Positions 17,253-25,778 of a DNA stretch of 47,852 bases are shown piece after piece. Source of the stretch: Xanthomonas euvesicatoria pv. euvesicatoria (lineage in GTDB: Bacteria; Pseudomonadota; Gammaproteobacteria; Xanthomonadales; Xanthomonadaceae); the NCBI RefSeq assembly GCF_020880415.1, contig NZ_JAJIUJ010000098.1:1-47852 (forward strand). Direction: 5' to 3'. The position numbers and the translations under genes are program-made. Below the pieces are notes generated by a model. That model did not search any database, was not told the origin of the DNA, and was given only the letters and a program-made list of their open reading frames with translations. Each line of letters starts with the position of its first letter. Within the stretch, counting starts at the first letter, position 1.

Positions 17253-18386
17253 ATGTCCAAGCACCACACCCGCCCCCTGATGCTGATCGCACTGGCCGCC
17301 GCGCCATTGGCCCATGCGCAGGAAATCGCACCGCAGCCGGCCTCGCCGCAAGCCTGCACCTCGGTGACGTCCGATGCCGCTCGCCTGGCCTGCTACGACA
17401 AGGCACTGGGCTACACGCCGCAGCAAACTGCGGAGGCAGATGCCGCCGCGCAATTGGCCAAGCAAAAGGAGACCAAGCCCGACGATACGCGCACCATCAG
17501 CCGGGTCGGCGATTTCTTCCGCGCCGACGGCCAGGACCAGCCGAAAGAAGAAGCCGTGGCCAATGCCGGCCGTGGCTCCTTGCTGGACCGACGCTGGGAA
17601 CTGGCCAAGGACTCCAAGCTGGGCACCTTCCAGCTGCGCGGTTACAAGCCGGTGTACCTGTTGCCGGCATTCTGGACCAGCGACACCAACCGCACCCCGC
17701 AGTCGCCCAATCCGGCCAACTCGGTCAACACGCCGCAGCAGCTGGATAGCACCGAGCTCAAGTTCCAGCTCAGCTTCAAGACCAAGGTGGTGGAAGACCT
17801 GTTCGGCGACAACGGCGATATCTGGATGGGCTACACCCAGAGCTCGCGCTGGCAGGCCTATAACGCCGATGCGTCGCGCCCGTTCCGCGAGACCAATTAC
17901 GAGCCCGAAGCGATGCTGGTCTTTCGCAACAACTACAGCATCTTCGGCTGGAAGGGCCGCATGAGCGGCATCAGCCTCAATCACATGTCCAACGGGCGCG
18001 CCGACCCGCTGTCGCGCTCGTGGAATCGGGTGATCCTGAACTTCGGACTGGATCGGGAGAACTGGGCGCTGACACTGCGCCCGTGGTTCCGTATCAAGGA
18101 AGACCGCGCCGACGACAACAATCCTGATATCGAGGATTACATGGGCCGCGGCGATGCGACGCTGGTGTACAACAAGGATGGTCACGAATTCGCGCTGATC
18201 GCACGACATTCGCTGCGTGGCGGCGACCGCTCGCACGGTTCGGTGCAGCTGGACTACGGCTTCCCCATCACCAACCTGTTGCGCGGCCATGTGCAGGTAT
18301 TCGATGGCTACGGCGAAAGCATGATCGACTACAACCACAAGGCAACCTACATCGGTGTGGGCGTGTCGTTGCTGGAGTGGTTCTAA
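17253..18386 (+). CDS. pldA: outer membrane phospholipase A1 (OMPLA)
   Basis: Calcium-dependent outer-membrane beta-barrel that hydrolyses phospholipids reaching the outer leaflet and so maintains envelope asymmetry. The 377-residue protein has a signal peptide (LMLIALAAAPLAHA, cleavage near residue 22). A non-barrel extension with a Cys pair follows (ACTS...LACYDKALGY, about 35-55). The barrel holds the OMPLA active site: His244 and Ser246 in NHMSNGRADP and Asn258 in SWNRV, matching the His-Ser-Asn triad. It is longer than the enterobacterial enzyme because of the N-terminal extension. The ATG at 17253 opens the signal peptide; no strong ribosome site is seen. Confidence 0.95.
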   Translation: MSKHHTRPLMLIALAAAPLAHAQEIAPQPASPQACTSVTSDAARLACYDKALGYTPQQTAEADAAAQLAKQKETKPDDTRTISRVGDFFRADGQDQPKEEAVANAGRGSLLDRRWELAKDSKLGTFQLRGYKPVYLLPAFWTSDTNRTPQSPNPANSVNTPQQLDSTELKFQLSFKTKVVEDLFGDNGDIWMGYTQSSRWQAYNADASRPFRETNYEPEAMLVFRNNYSIFGWKGRMSGISLNHMSNGRADPLSRSWNRVILNFGLDRENWALTLRPWFRIKEDRADDNNPDIEDYMGRGDATLVYNKDGHEFALIARHSLRGGDRSHGSVQLDYGFPITNLLRGHVQVFDGYGESMIDYNHKATYIGVGVSLLEWF

Positions 18387-18391
18387 GCGCA

Positions 18392-18518
18392 GCTCACAAA
18401 ACCACTGCGCTCACCGCCGGCCGCATGCGGCCGGTGCGCGGAATGGCATGTACGACTCGTACACTGCCATTCCTGTGCGCCATCCTCGTGGCTGGCGACT
18501 CCACTACGTTTTGTGAGC
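18392..18518. repeat. structured element bounded by 11-bp inverted repeats
   Basis: GCTCACAAAAC (18392-18402) is exactly complementary to GTTTTGTGAGC (18508-18518). Between them are two strong internal hairpins. One is the 18-bp palindrome at 18417-18434. The other is a 16-bp stem with a one-base bulge (18440-18455 with 18457-18473). A weaker stem lies at 18478-18497. The outer repeat would close a multi-branch junction. The arrangement fits a miniature inverted-repeat element or a structured RNA. No transposase and no convincing target-site duplication are seen. Confidence 0.6.
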
Positions 18519-18648
18519 CGCTGTCGGCGCGGCGCCTAGTTGCGGCAACCCACGACCGGCGCTGATGTCAGCTGAATTCGCGTACGCCGTGGTCCCGGCG
18601 CATCATGCGCCGGAGTTAATCGACACGCCGCACTGAGTCAATCCAATC

Positions 18649-18680
18649 AAAAAGCCGGCATGCGTGCATGCCGGCTTTCT
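18649..18680. terminator. Rho-independent terminator of the carbonic anhydrase gene
   Basis: A 13-bp near-perfect stem (18651-18663 with 18666-18678) carries A-rich sequence on the left and T-rich sequence on the right. On the minus strand it ends in a T-run about 90 bases beyond the carbonic anhydrase stop codon. It can also work on the plus strand for pldA read-through. Confidence 0.85.
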
Positions 18681-18767
18681 TGTTCTTTTAAACCCTGTCT
18701 GCAAGACACTTGGGACTCCCCACAGCTGCGGCAACACCGCTGTTGCCGCGGCTTTCTTGCAATCGAC

Positions 18768-19481
18768 TCAGACGTCGAAAAAGTCCACCTTGCCGTCCTG
18801 CAAGGTGTAGTACGCACCGACCACGCGCACGTTGCCGGCACGCAATGGTTCGAGCAACGCAGGCTCCGATGCCGCGCGCAAGCGATCGACGGTACGTTTG
18901 ACGTTGGCCTTGACCGAGTCGGCCAGCAGGTCGGTACCGCCCTTGGCCTTGGCGGTCAGCACCGCCGGAACGATCGGCTCGATCATCGAGCCGATTGCGC
19001 CCGGGAAGAACGTGTTGTTCTCCACGACCGACACTGCCGCCGCCACCGCACCGCAGCTTTCGTGGCCCATCACCACCACCAGCGGCACGCCGAGCTGGCT
19101 GACCGCATATTCGATCGAACCGAGCGCGGTGGTGTCGACAGTATTGCCGGCGTTGCGGACGATGAACATTTCGCCCAGGCCGCGGCCGAACAGCAACTCC
19201 GGCGGCACGCGCGAATCCGAGCACGACACCAGGATGACGAACGGGGTCTGGCCCAGCGCAAGCTCCAGGCGGCGCTTGCTGTCGGAGATCACTTTCTTGG
19301 GGCGGTTTTCGACGAACGCGTTGTTGCCGTCACGCAGAATCTGCAGCGCCTGCTCGGCATTCAAATCGGTTTTCTTGGACGGCGCCGCGCGCAAGGCGAA
19401 CGGCAGGGATGCGGCAGCGGCCGCGATCGGCGCGCAACAGGCGCACTGAAGCAATTTTCGACGCGATGCGGAATGCGACAT
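18768..19481 (-). CDS. beta-carbonic anhydrase with a twin-arginine-type signal
   Basis: Zinc enzyme of 237 residues interconverting CO2 and bicarbonate. The beta-class residues are present: Cys87, Asp89 and Arg91 in VSCSDSRVP, and His140 and Cys143 in MGHESCGA. The N-terminus SRRKLL followed by a hydrophobic Ala-rich stretch (about residues 14-33) looks like a Tat signal, so the enzyme is probably folded in the cytoplasm and exported to the periplasm. Start ATG 19481 is preceded by AGGGGG and is needed to include the signal. It is monocistronic, with its own terminator. A cytoplasmic location would require a later start, for which there is no good candidate. Confidence 0.92.
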   Translation of the reverse strand: MSHSASRRKLLQCACCAPIAAAAASLPFALRAAPSKKTDLNAEQALQILRDGNNAFVENRPKKVISDSKRRLELALGQTPFVILVSCSDSRVPPELLFGRGLGEMFIVRNAGNTVDTTALGSIEYAVSQLGVPLVVVMGHESCGAVAAAVSVVENNTFFPGAIGSMIEPIVPAVLTAKAKGGTDLLADSVKANVKRTVDRLRAASEPALLEPLRAGNVRVVGAYYTLQDGKVDFFDV

Positions 19482-19593
19482 GGACGAGCCCCCTGCTCTG
19501 TGGTTGGTGACGCGATCGTACTATGTGGCGGACGCGACCAAACGGGCCGGATGGAGCGTCTGCGATCAAAAGACGCAGTCCGCGGGCGCAGGT

Positions 19594-20229
19594 TCAGGTC
19601 CAGTCCGTCAGGCCCTCCCGGCGATAGGTTTCCTGGAACGCTGGGCGCGCCTTCATCCGCATTGCATGCGCCCGCAGCGCAGGCCAGGTATCGGTCGGCC
19701 GCGGCATGTTGCGCGACCAGCGCATCAGCATGGTCAGCATGAAGTCGGCCGCAGACACGGTTTTGCCGAGCAGATATGGGCCGTGGGCCTGCAGATGCGC
19801 ATCGACCTGGGTCCAGGCCGCTTCGAGCTTGCGGCGGGCGTGCATCTGCGCCGCCTCGGCCTGCCCGGCCCCGGCCGGCTCGCTCGGGTAGAACCAGGCG
19901 CGGTACGCCGGCTGCAGGGTGTTGGCGCAGAAGAACATCCACTTGTAGTACGCCGCACGCTCCGGCGTGCCGACTGCCGGGGCCAGCCCGGCCTGCGGAT
20001 GCAGATCGGCCAGCTGCAGCACGATGGCTGCGGCTTCCGTGAGCACTTGACCATCGAGCACCAGCGTGGGCACCACGCCGGCGGGGTTGAGCGCCAGATA
20101 CTGCGGCGATTTGTGCTCGCCGCGTTCGAAATCCAGCGGGTGCAGTGCGTGCGGAATATCCAGTTCGATCAGCAGCCAATGCACCACCAACGCTGCGGTG
20201 CTGGGGGAGTGGTACAGCGTGGCGACCAT
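19594..20229 (-). CDS. glutathione S-transferase family protein
   Basis: Protein of 211 residues with the two-domain glutathione transferase fold. The thioredoxin-like part starts MVATLYHSPSTAALVVHWLL, with Ser residues in the usual glutathione-activating area. It continues with the cis-Pro segment NPAGVVPTLVLDGQ and LTEAAAIVLQLAD. The all-helical part follows from about residue 90 (YYKWMFFCANTLQPAY; LGKTVSAADFMLTMLMRW). ATG 20229 opens the first beta strand; the 36-codon upstream extension is rejected. It differs from the glutathione transferase at 7297-7935 and is a separate subfamily. The substrate is unknown. Confidence 0.9.
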   Translation of the reverse strand: MVATLYHSPSTAALVVHWLLIELDIPHALHPLDFERGEHKSPQYLALNPAGVVPTLVLDGQVLTEAAAIVLQLADLHPQAGLAPAVGTPERAAYYKWMFFCANTLQPAYRAWFYPSEPAGAGQAEAAQMHARRKLEAAWTQVDAHLQAHGPYLLGKTVSAADFMLTMLMRWSRNMPRPTDTWPALRAHAMRMKARPAFQETYRREGLTDWT

Positions 20230-20470
20230 GCGGGCTCCGGGATCCGTAGGAACAGGCGCGCGAGGCGGGCAAAGCCTGCGCGGCTCACGGCGATTGTGGT
20301 TGTTTTTACCGGGCTGTCGAAGACCTGTGTGGTGCAATCACCGCTGCGCCGGCGCGCGCACCGACATCACGACGCCCTCCACACGATGCCGCATGCGCGC
20401 ATCGTCCCTGCAGCTCACCGGCACCGGCCACACCCGCGCAACGGCGGTGCAGCCGGCTCGATCGCCGCCG

Positions 20471-21988
20471 TTACTCCACCACCACCGGAATCTTGCCGAT
20501 GCGCGACTGCCATTGCCGCGGGCCGGTCTTGTGCACCGACTCGCCGCTGGAATCCACCGCGACCGTCACTGGCATGTCCTTGACCTCGAATTCGTAGATC
20601 GCCTCCATGCCGAGGTCCTCGAACGCCAGCACGCGGGCGGCCTTGATCGCCTTGGACACCAGATACGCAGAACCACCGACCGCCATCAGGTAGACGGCCT
20701 TGTTGTCGCGGATCGCCTCGATCGCCGCATCGCCACGCTCGGACTTGCCGACCATGCCGAGCAGGCCGGTCTGCTCCAGCATCTGCCTGGTGAATTTGTC
20801 CATGCGCGTGGCGGTGGTCGGGCCAGCCGGGCCGACGACTTCGTCGCGCACCGGATCGACCGGGCCGACGTAGTAGATGAAGCGATTGGTGAAATCCACC
20901 GGCAGGGTTTCGCCGCGGTTGAGCATGTCGATCATGCGCTTGTGCGCGGCATCGCGGCCGGTCAGCAGCTTGCCGTTGAGCAGGATCACTTCGCCCGGCT
21001 TGAAGCTGGCCACTTCTTCCTTGCTGATGGTGTCCAGATTCACCCGGCGCGCATTGGTCGGGTTGTAGGTGAGTTTGGGCCAGTCTTCCAGCGACGGCGG
21101 ATCCAGCATCACCGGGCCGCTGCCATCCAGGGTAAAATGCGCGTGGCGGGTGGCCGCGCAGTTGGGGATCAACGCCACCGGCAAGTTGGCGGCGTGGGTC
21201 GGATAATCCTTGACCTTGATATCCAGCACGGTGGTCAGGCCGCCCAGGCCCTGCGCGCCGATGCCCAGCGCGTTGACCTTTTCGTACAGCTCAAGCCGCA
21301 GCTCTTCGGCACGGTTGGAGGCGCCGCGCGCCTGCAGGTCGACGATGTCGATCGGTTCCATCAACGCTTCCTTGGCCAGCAGCATCGCCTTTTCGGCGGT
21401 GCCACCGATACCGATACCGAGCATGCCCGGCGGGCACCAGCCGGCGCCCATGGTCGGCACGGTCTTGAGCACCCAATCGACGATGGAATCGGACGGATTG
21501 AGCATGGCGAACTTGCTCTTGGCCTCCGAACCGCCGCCCTTGGCCGCGACGATCACTTCCACATGGTGGCCGGGCACGATCTTGGTGTTGACCACTGCCG
21601 GCGTGTTGTCGCGGGTGTTGGTGCGTTTGCCGGCCGGATCGGCCAGCACGCTGGCGCGCAGCTTGTTGTCGGGATGGTTGTAGGCACGGCGCACGCCTTC
21701 GTTGACCATGTCTTCCACACCCATGGTGGCGTCGTCCCAGCGCACGTGCATGCCGATTTCCAGGAACACGGTGACGATGCCGGTGTCCTGGCAGATCGGG
21801 CGGTGGCCCTCGGCGCACATGCGCGAATTGATCAGGATCTGCGCAATGGCGTCCTTGGCGGCCGGCGATTCTTCGCGCTCGTAGGCGGCGGACAAATTCT
21901 TGATGTAGTCGACCGGGTGGTAGTAGCTGATGTACTGCAGCGCATCGGCGACGGACTGGATGAGGTCTTCCTGCTTGATCGAGGTCAC
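20471..21988 (-). CDS. fumB: class I fumarate hydratase, [4Fe-4S]
   Basis: Interconverts fumarate and malate in the TCA cycle using an oxygen-sensitive iron-sulfur cluster. The 505-residue protein has the fused alpha and beta domains of class I fumarases. Likely cluster ligands are Cys66 (RPICQDTG), Cys185 (GAGWCPPG) and Cys277 (IPNCAATRH). The motif GPAGPTTATRMDKF and the C-terminal VGGSAYL segment are typical. Translation starts at GTG 21988 with a weak ribosome site. The gene name fumA/fumB is a family label. It is divergent from the ABC transporter gene. Confidence 0.95.
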   Translation of the reverse strand: MTSIKQEDLIQSVADALQYISYYHPVDYIKNLSAAYEREESPAAKDAIAQILINSRMCAEGHRPICQDTGIVTVFLEIGMHVRWDDATMGVEDMVNEGVRRAYNHPDNKLRASVLADPAGKRTNTRDNTPAVVNTKIVPGHHVEVIVAAKGGGSEAKSKFAMLNPSDSIVDWVLKTVPTMGAGWCPPGMLGIGIGGTAEKAMLLAKEALMEPIDIVDLQARGASNRAEELRLELYEKVNALGIGAQGLGGLTTVLDIKVKDYPTHAANLPVALIPNCAATRHAHFTLDGSGPVMLDPPSLEDWPKLTYNPTNARRVNLDTISKEEVASFKPGEVILLNGKLLTGRDAAHKRMIDMLNRGETLPVDFTNRFIYYVGPVDPVRDEVVGPAGPTTATRMDKFTRQMLEQTGLLGMVGKSERGDAAIEAIRDNKAVYLMAVGGSAYLVSKAIKAARVLAFEDLGMEAIYEFEVKDMPVTVAVDSSGESVHKTGPRQWQSRIGKIPVVVE

Positions 21989-22286
21989 GGCTGGCTCTAC
22001 GGCTGGCGGGGGTGCAATCCGGGCATTTTAGAGCAAACCGCAGGCGCGTCCGGCGGCGGCGTCTATCGCTACGATTGACTGATGCGGTCTTTGGCCGGTC
22101 GTCGTCGGCGCAGCGCTGCGGCCGTGCTGCGGTGATGGCAAGCGACGAGTCCACGGACCGTTGCCGGCGCACCGGCTGGCGGTGAGCCCTGTGCGCCAAG
22201 GCGAGCCCGCGCCTGCGCGCGGGCCCTGGCCTTTCCTGCCGCCAGCCAACACCCCGCGCCCACGCCGGGCGCGGCACACTAGCGCG

Positions 22287-24167
22287 ATGTCAGCTTCCCG
22301 TTCCGGCGCCACTGCGCCTGCCGCTCCCCGTACCGGCCCTACCCTGCGCGAGCGCCTGGATGCGCTGCGCAATCTACCGCCGTTCCTGCAGCAGATCTGG
22401 CAGACCAGCCGCTGGCTGAGTGCCAGCAGCATCGGCTTGCGCGTGCTGCGCGCGCTGATGCCGGTGGCGACGCTGTACATCGGCAAATTGATCATCGACG
22501 AGGCGATCCACCTGGTCGGCCAGCCGTCGGCATTCGACTCGTTTGCGCAGGCCCTGGGCAGCGGCCGCCTGAACCGGCTACTGGAACTGCTGGCGCTGGA
22601 ACTGGCGTTGGCGATCGGCTCGGACCTGCTCGGCCGGCTGGTCGGCTATGCCGATGCGCTGCTGTCGGAGTTGTTCAACAACGCTGCCAGCGTGCGTCTG
22701 ATGGAACATGCCGCGCAGCTGGATCTGGAGGATTTCGAAGACCCGGACCGGCAGGACAAGCTGGATCGCGCGCGACGCCAGACCATGAACCGCATGAACC
22801 TGATGAGCCAGCTGTTCGGCCAGGTGCAGGACGCCATTACCGTGATCAGCCTGGCGGTGGGCCTGGTGGTCTATGCACCCTGGTTGATCGTGCTGCTGGC
22901 AGTCGCGTTGATTCCAGCCTTCATCGGCGAGGCGCATTTCAATGCGCTCGGCTATTCGCTCAACTTCCAGTGGACGCCGGAACGGCGCCAGCTCGATTAC
23001 CTGCGCCAGGTCGGCGCCAGCGTGGAGACGGCCAAGGAAGTCAAGATCCTCAACCTGCACCGCTTCCTGATTGCGCGCTACCGCCGGCTGGCCGACAAAT
23101 TCTTCCAGGCCAACCGTGCGCTGGCACGCAAGCGTGCCATGTGGGGGGCGCTGCTGGCCGCGCTCGGCACCTTGGGCTACTACATGGCCTACGGCTACAT
23201 CGCCTGGCGCACCGTGCGCGGCGACTTCAGCATCGGCGACCTGACCTTCCTGGCCGGCAGTTTCCTGCGCCTGCGGCAATTACTGGAAGGCTTGCTGATC
23301 GGCTTTTCGCAGGTCGCAGGCCAGGCGCTGTATCTGGACGATCTGTATTCGTTTTTCAACATCGTGCCGGAAATCCGCTCGCGCCCGAACGCACTGCCGG
23401 TACCACGCCCGATCCGCCAGGGCTTCGTGTTCGAAGACGTCGGCTTCCGCTACCCGGACGCGGAACAGTGGACGGTGCGGCACCTGGATTTCGAACTGCG
23501 CGCCGGTGAAGTGCTGGCGCTGGTCGGCGAAAACGGCGCCGGCAAGACCACCCTGGTCAAGCTGCTGGCCCGGCTCTACGACCCCGACGAAGGCCGCATC
23601 CTGCTCGATGGTCAGGACTTGCGCGCCTACGACCTGGACGACCTGCGCGCCAACCTCGGCGTGATCTTCCAGGACTTCGTGCGCTATCACCTGAGCGTTG
23701 GCGAAAACATCGGCGTGGGCCAGGTGGACGCGATGGACGACACGCCACGTATCCGCGCCGCCGCGCAACGCGCGATGGCCGGCGAGCTGATCGACAGCCT
23801 GCCCGACGGTTACAACCAGTTGATCGGGCGGCGTTTCAAGAACAGCGTGGATCTGTCCGGCGGGCAATGGCAGAAGATCGCCATCGCCCGCGCCTACATG
23901 CGCGATGCGCAGCTGATGATCCTGGACGAACCCACTGCCGCGCTGGATGCGCGCAGCGAATTCGAGGTGTTCCAGCGCTTCAAGGAGCTGTCGGACAACC
24001 GCACCGCCGTGCTGATCTCGCACCGCTTCTCCAGCGTGCGCATGGCCGACCGCATTCTGGTGCTGGCTGCTGGCCGCATCGAGGCCAACGGCACCCACGA
24101 AGAGCTGATGGCGCAGGGCGGCCGGTATGCGGAATTGTTCGAATTGCAGGCGGCGGGGTATCGGTGA
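22287..24167 (+). CDS. ABC transporter, fused permease and ATP-binding protein
   Basis: Half-transporter of 626 residues, probably an exporter acting as a dimer. The N-terminal transmembrane domain (about 45-330) has hydrophobic segments such as VISLAVGLVVYAPWLIVLLAVALIP. The ATPase domain (about 375-620) carries Walker A GENGAGKTTLVKLL near residue 413. The Q-loop is in VIFQDFVRYH, the signature in LSGGQWQKIAIARA near 530, Walker B in LMILDEPTAALD, and the H-loop in LISHRFSS. The short N-terminal extension is Ala/Arg/Pro-rich. ATG 22287 is chosen, though it lacks a ribosome site and later starts are possible. The cargo cannot be inferred; it is alone, with no adaptor or substrate gene beside it. 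Confidence 0.9.
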   Translation: MSASRSGATAPAAPRTGPTLRERLDALRNLPPFLQQIWQTSRWLSASSIGLRVLRALMPVATLYIGKLIIDEAIHLVGQPSAFDSFAQALGSGRLNRLLELLALELALAIGSDLLGRLVGYADALLSELFNNAASVRLMEHAAQLDLEDFEDPDRQDKLDRARRQTMNRMNLMSQLFGQVQDAITVISLAVGLVVYAPWLIVLLAVALIPAFIGEAHFNALGYSLNFQWTPERRQLDYLRQVGASVETAKEVKILNLHRFLIARYRRLADKFFQANRALARKRAMWGALLAALGTLGYYMAYGYIAWRTVRGDFSIGDLTFLAGSFLRLRQLLEGLLIGFSQVAGQALYLDDLYSFFNIVPEIRSRPNALPVPRPIRQGFVFEDVGFRYPDAEQWTVRHLDFELRAGEVLALVGENGAGKTTLVKLLARLYDPDEGRILLDGQDLRAYDLDDLRANLGVIFQDFVRYHLSVGENIGVGQVDAMDDTPRIRAAAQRAMAGELIDSLPDGYNQLIGRRFKNSVDLSGGQWQKIAIARAYMRDAQLMILDEPTAALDARSEFEVFQRFKELSDNRTAVLISHRFSSVRMADRILVLAAGRIEANGTHEELMAQGGRYAELFELQAAGYR

Positions 24168-24171
24168 GGCA

Positions 24172-24288
24172 GGGATTCGGGATTGGGGATTGGTAAAAGC
24201 TGCCGGCTCATCCGCGAGCCCGGCGCGCTCAGGATCCAGGATCTGCTCTTGCGAATTGCGAATCCCCAATCCCGACTCCCGAATCCCC
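24172..24288. repeat. inverted pair of GGGATT-type dispersed repeats
   Basis: The left arm at 24172-24193 is made of GGGATT/GGATTGG units, and its complement appears at 24260-24288 (AATCCCCAATCCCGA matches exactly over 15 bases, 24177-24191 with 24261-24275). Such G/A/T-rich repeats near gene ends are common in Xanthomonas genomes; that is recollection, not a search. The 117-base unit starts a few bases after the ABC transporter stop codon and can fold into a long hairpin. Confidence 0.7.
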
Positions 24289-24292
24289 GCAC

Positions 24293-24317
24293 CCAAATGA
24301 GAGTTCATCTCATTTGG
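24293..24317. promoter_or_regulatory. 10-bp perfect dyad in front of fpr
   Basis: CCAAATGAGA (24293-24302) and its complement TCTCATTTGG (24308-24317) are separated by 5 bases. A -10-like TAGAAT follows at 24329-24334, so the dyad overlaps the -35 region of the likely fpr promoter. Operator is the simplest reading; no T-run follows, so a terminator is unlikely. Confidence 0.55.
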
Positions 24318-24365
24318 CCAGCTTGAGGTAGAATTGGCGCGTACTCCTCCCACGACACGACCGGT

Positions 24366-25145
24366 ATGTCTTCCGCTTTTGGCGCCGAAACGGTGCTTGA
24401 GGTCCGTCATTGGACCGATGCCTACTTCAGCTTCACCACGACCCGTGATGCCGGCTTCCGTTTCGAAAACGGGCAGTTCGTGATGATCGGGCTGGAAACC
24501 GAAACGCGTCCGTTGCTGCGTGCGTATTCGATCGCCAGCGCCAATTGGGAAGAACATCTGGAGTTCTTCAGCATCAAGGTGCCGGACGGCCCGCTGACCT
24601 CGCGGCTGCAGCACATCCAGCCCGGCGACAAGGTGCTGGTCGGCAAGAAACCCACCGGCACGCTGCTGATCAGCGACCTGCACCCCGGGCGCAACCTGTA
24701 TCTGCTGGGCACCGGTACCGGCCTGGCGCCGTGGCTGTCGATCATCAAGGACCCGGAAACCTACGAGCGTTTCGACAAGGTGATCCTCACCCAGGGCGTG
24801 CGGTTCGTGCAGGATCTGGCCTACCGCGATTACTTCGAACGCGAATTGCCGCAGCATGAATTCCTCGGCGACCTGCTGCGCGAGAAATTGCTGTACTACC
24901 CGGCGGTCACGCGCGAAGCCTTCGCCAACCAAGGCCGTTTGACCGAGCTGATGGCCGATGGGCGCATGCAGCAGACGCTCGGGTTGCCGACACTGGATCC
25001 GGCCAACGACCGCTTCATGATCTGCGGCAGCCCGCAGATGCTGGCCGACCTGCGCACCCTGCTCGATAGCCGCGGTTTCCAGACCTCGCCGCGCATCGGC
25101 ACGCCGGGGCATTACGTGTTTGAGCGCGCATTTGTCGAAAAGTGA
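24366..25145 (+). CDS. fpr: ferredoxin-NADP reductase
   Basis: FAD enzyme of 259 residues transferring electrons between NADPH and ferredoxin or flavodoxin, often in oxidative-stress defence. The flavin domain carries RAYSIAS at residues 51-57 and the FAD segment PLTSRLQHIQPGD. The nucleotide domain carries LLGTGTGLAPWLSIIKDP near 115-132 and MICGSPQML near 218. The protein ends YVFERAFVEK; an aromatic residue followed by a short extension is typical of the bacterial subclass. The ATG at 24366 follows a dyad and a TAGAAT -10 box and has no visible ribosome site. It is convergent with glutathione peroxidase, another redox gene. Confidence 0.94.
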   Translation: MSSAFGAETVLEVRHWTDAYFSFTTTRDAGFRFENGQFVMIGLETETRPLLRAYSIASANWEEHLEFFSIKVPDGPLTSRLQHIQPGDKVLVGKKPTGTLLISDLHPGRNLYLLGTGTGLAPWLSIIKDPETYERFDKVILTQGVRFVQDLAYRDYFERELPQHEFLGDLLREKLLYYPAVTREAFANQGRLTELMADGRMQQTLGLPTLDPANDRFMICGSPQMLADLRTLLDSRGFQTSPRIGTPGHYVFERAFVEK

Positions 25146-25210
25146 TGCGACGCGTGCAAGACCCGCGCGGCGCGGCGTTTCATCTGAAGAACCCGAGATC
25201 GTAGAGCGCC

Positions 25211-25256
25211 CCCGGGCGCGACCAGGCGTTACCGGGAAAGCTTCGTCGCGCCCGGG
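25211..25256. terminator. hairpin between fpr and the peroxidase gene
   Basis: A perfect 12-bp stem (25211-25222 with 25245-25256, 22-nt loop) sits between two convergent genes. It lacks a T-run on either strand, so it is at most a Rho-assisted or weak terminator. Confidence 0.35.
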
Positions 25257-25292
25257 TGCGCTGCTACGGTTTCATTCCCATGCCCTGCCGGA

Positions 25293-25778
25293 TCACGCGC
25301 CCAGCGCGCGCTCGATGTCGGCGGCCAACGCTTCCGGCTTGGTGGTGGGCGCATAACGTTCCAGTACGCGGCCGTCGCGGCCGACCAGGAACTTGGTGAA
25401 GTTCCACTTGATCGCTTCGGATCCGAGCACACCGCGTTGTTCGTGCTTGAGCCATTGCCACAGCGGATGCGCTCCGTTGCCGTTGACCTCGATTTTTGCT
25501 GCCAGCGGAAAATCCACCGCATAGTCGAGCGAGCAGAACTGGCGGATCTGCGCCGCATCGCCCGGCTCCTGATGGCCGAACTGATCGCAGGGAAAGCCGA
25601 TCACCACCAGCCCACGTTCGCGATAACGCTGCCACAGCGCCTGCAGCCCCGCGTATTGCGGCGTAAACCCGCACTTGGATGCAACATTGACCACCAGCAG
25701 GACGTTGCCGGCGTAATCGCGCATCGACTGGGTGCGACCTTCCAGGTCGGTGAAGGCGAAGGTGGAGATGTCGCTCAT
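25293..25778 (-). CDS. glutathione peroxidase family protein
   Basis: Thiol peroxidase of 161 residues (BtuE/Gpx family) that reduces hydrogen and lipid peroxides with glutathione or thioredoxin. The peroxidatic Cys36 lies in NVASKCGFTPQY. The rest of the catalytic set is Gln70 in GFPCDQFGHQEPG and Trp125-Asn126 in KWNFTKFLV. A possible resolving Cys is Cys82. It is the Cys type, not selenocysteine. ATG 25778 has AGGG close upstream; the in-frame extension to 26039 is not coding-like. It is convergent with fpr. Confidence 0.94.
   Translation of the reverse strand: MSDISTFAFTDLEGRTQSMRDYAGNVLLVVNVASKCGFTPQYAGLQALWQRYRERGLVVIGFPCDQFGHQEPGDAAQIRQFCSLDYAVDFPLAAKIEVNGNGAHPLWQWLKHEQRGVLGSEAIKWNFTKFLVGRDGRVLERYAPTTKPEALAADIERALGA

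Larger units (their letters stand above)
18387..18767. other. intergenic region holding a multi-stem element and a terminator
   Basis: No gene is supported in these 381 bases. They hold a multi-stem inverted-repeat element (18392-18518) directly after the pldA stop codon and the terminator of the carbonic anhydrase gene (18649-18680). The stretch between them shows no further structure I can defend. Confidence 0.7.

Noticed and set aside
20066..22078. A 670-residue plus-strand frame opposite fumarase
   Set aside because: Antisense shadow; fumarase has all cluster Cys residues and family motifs.
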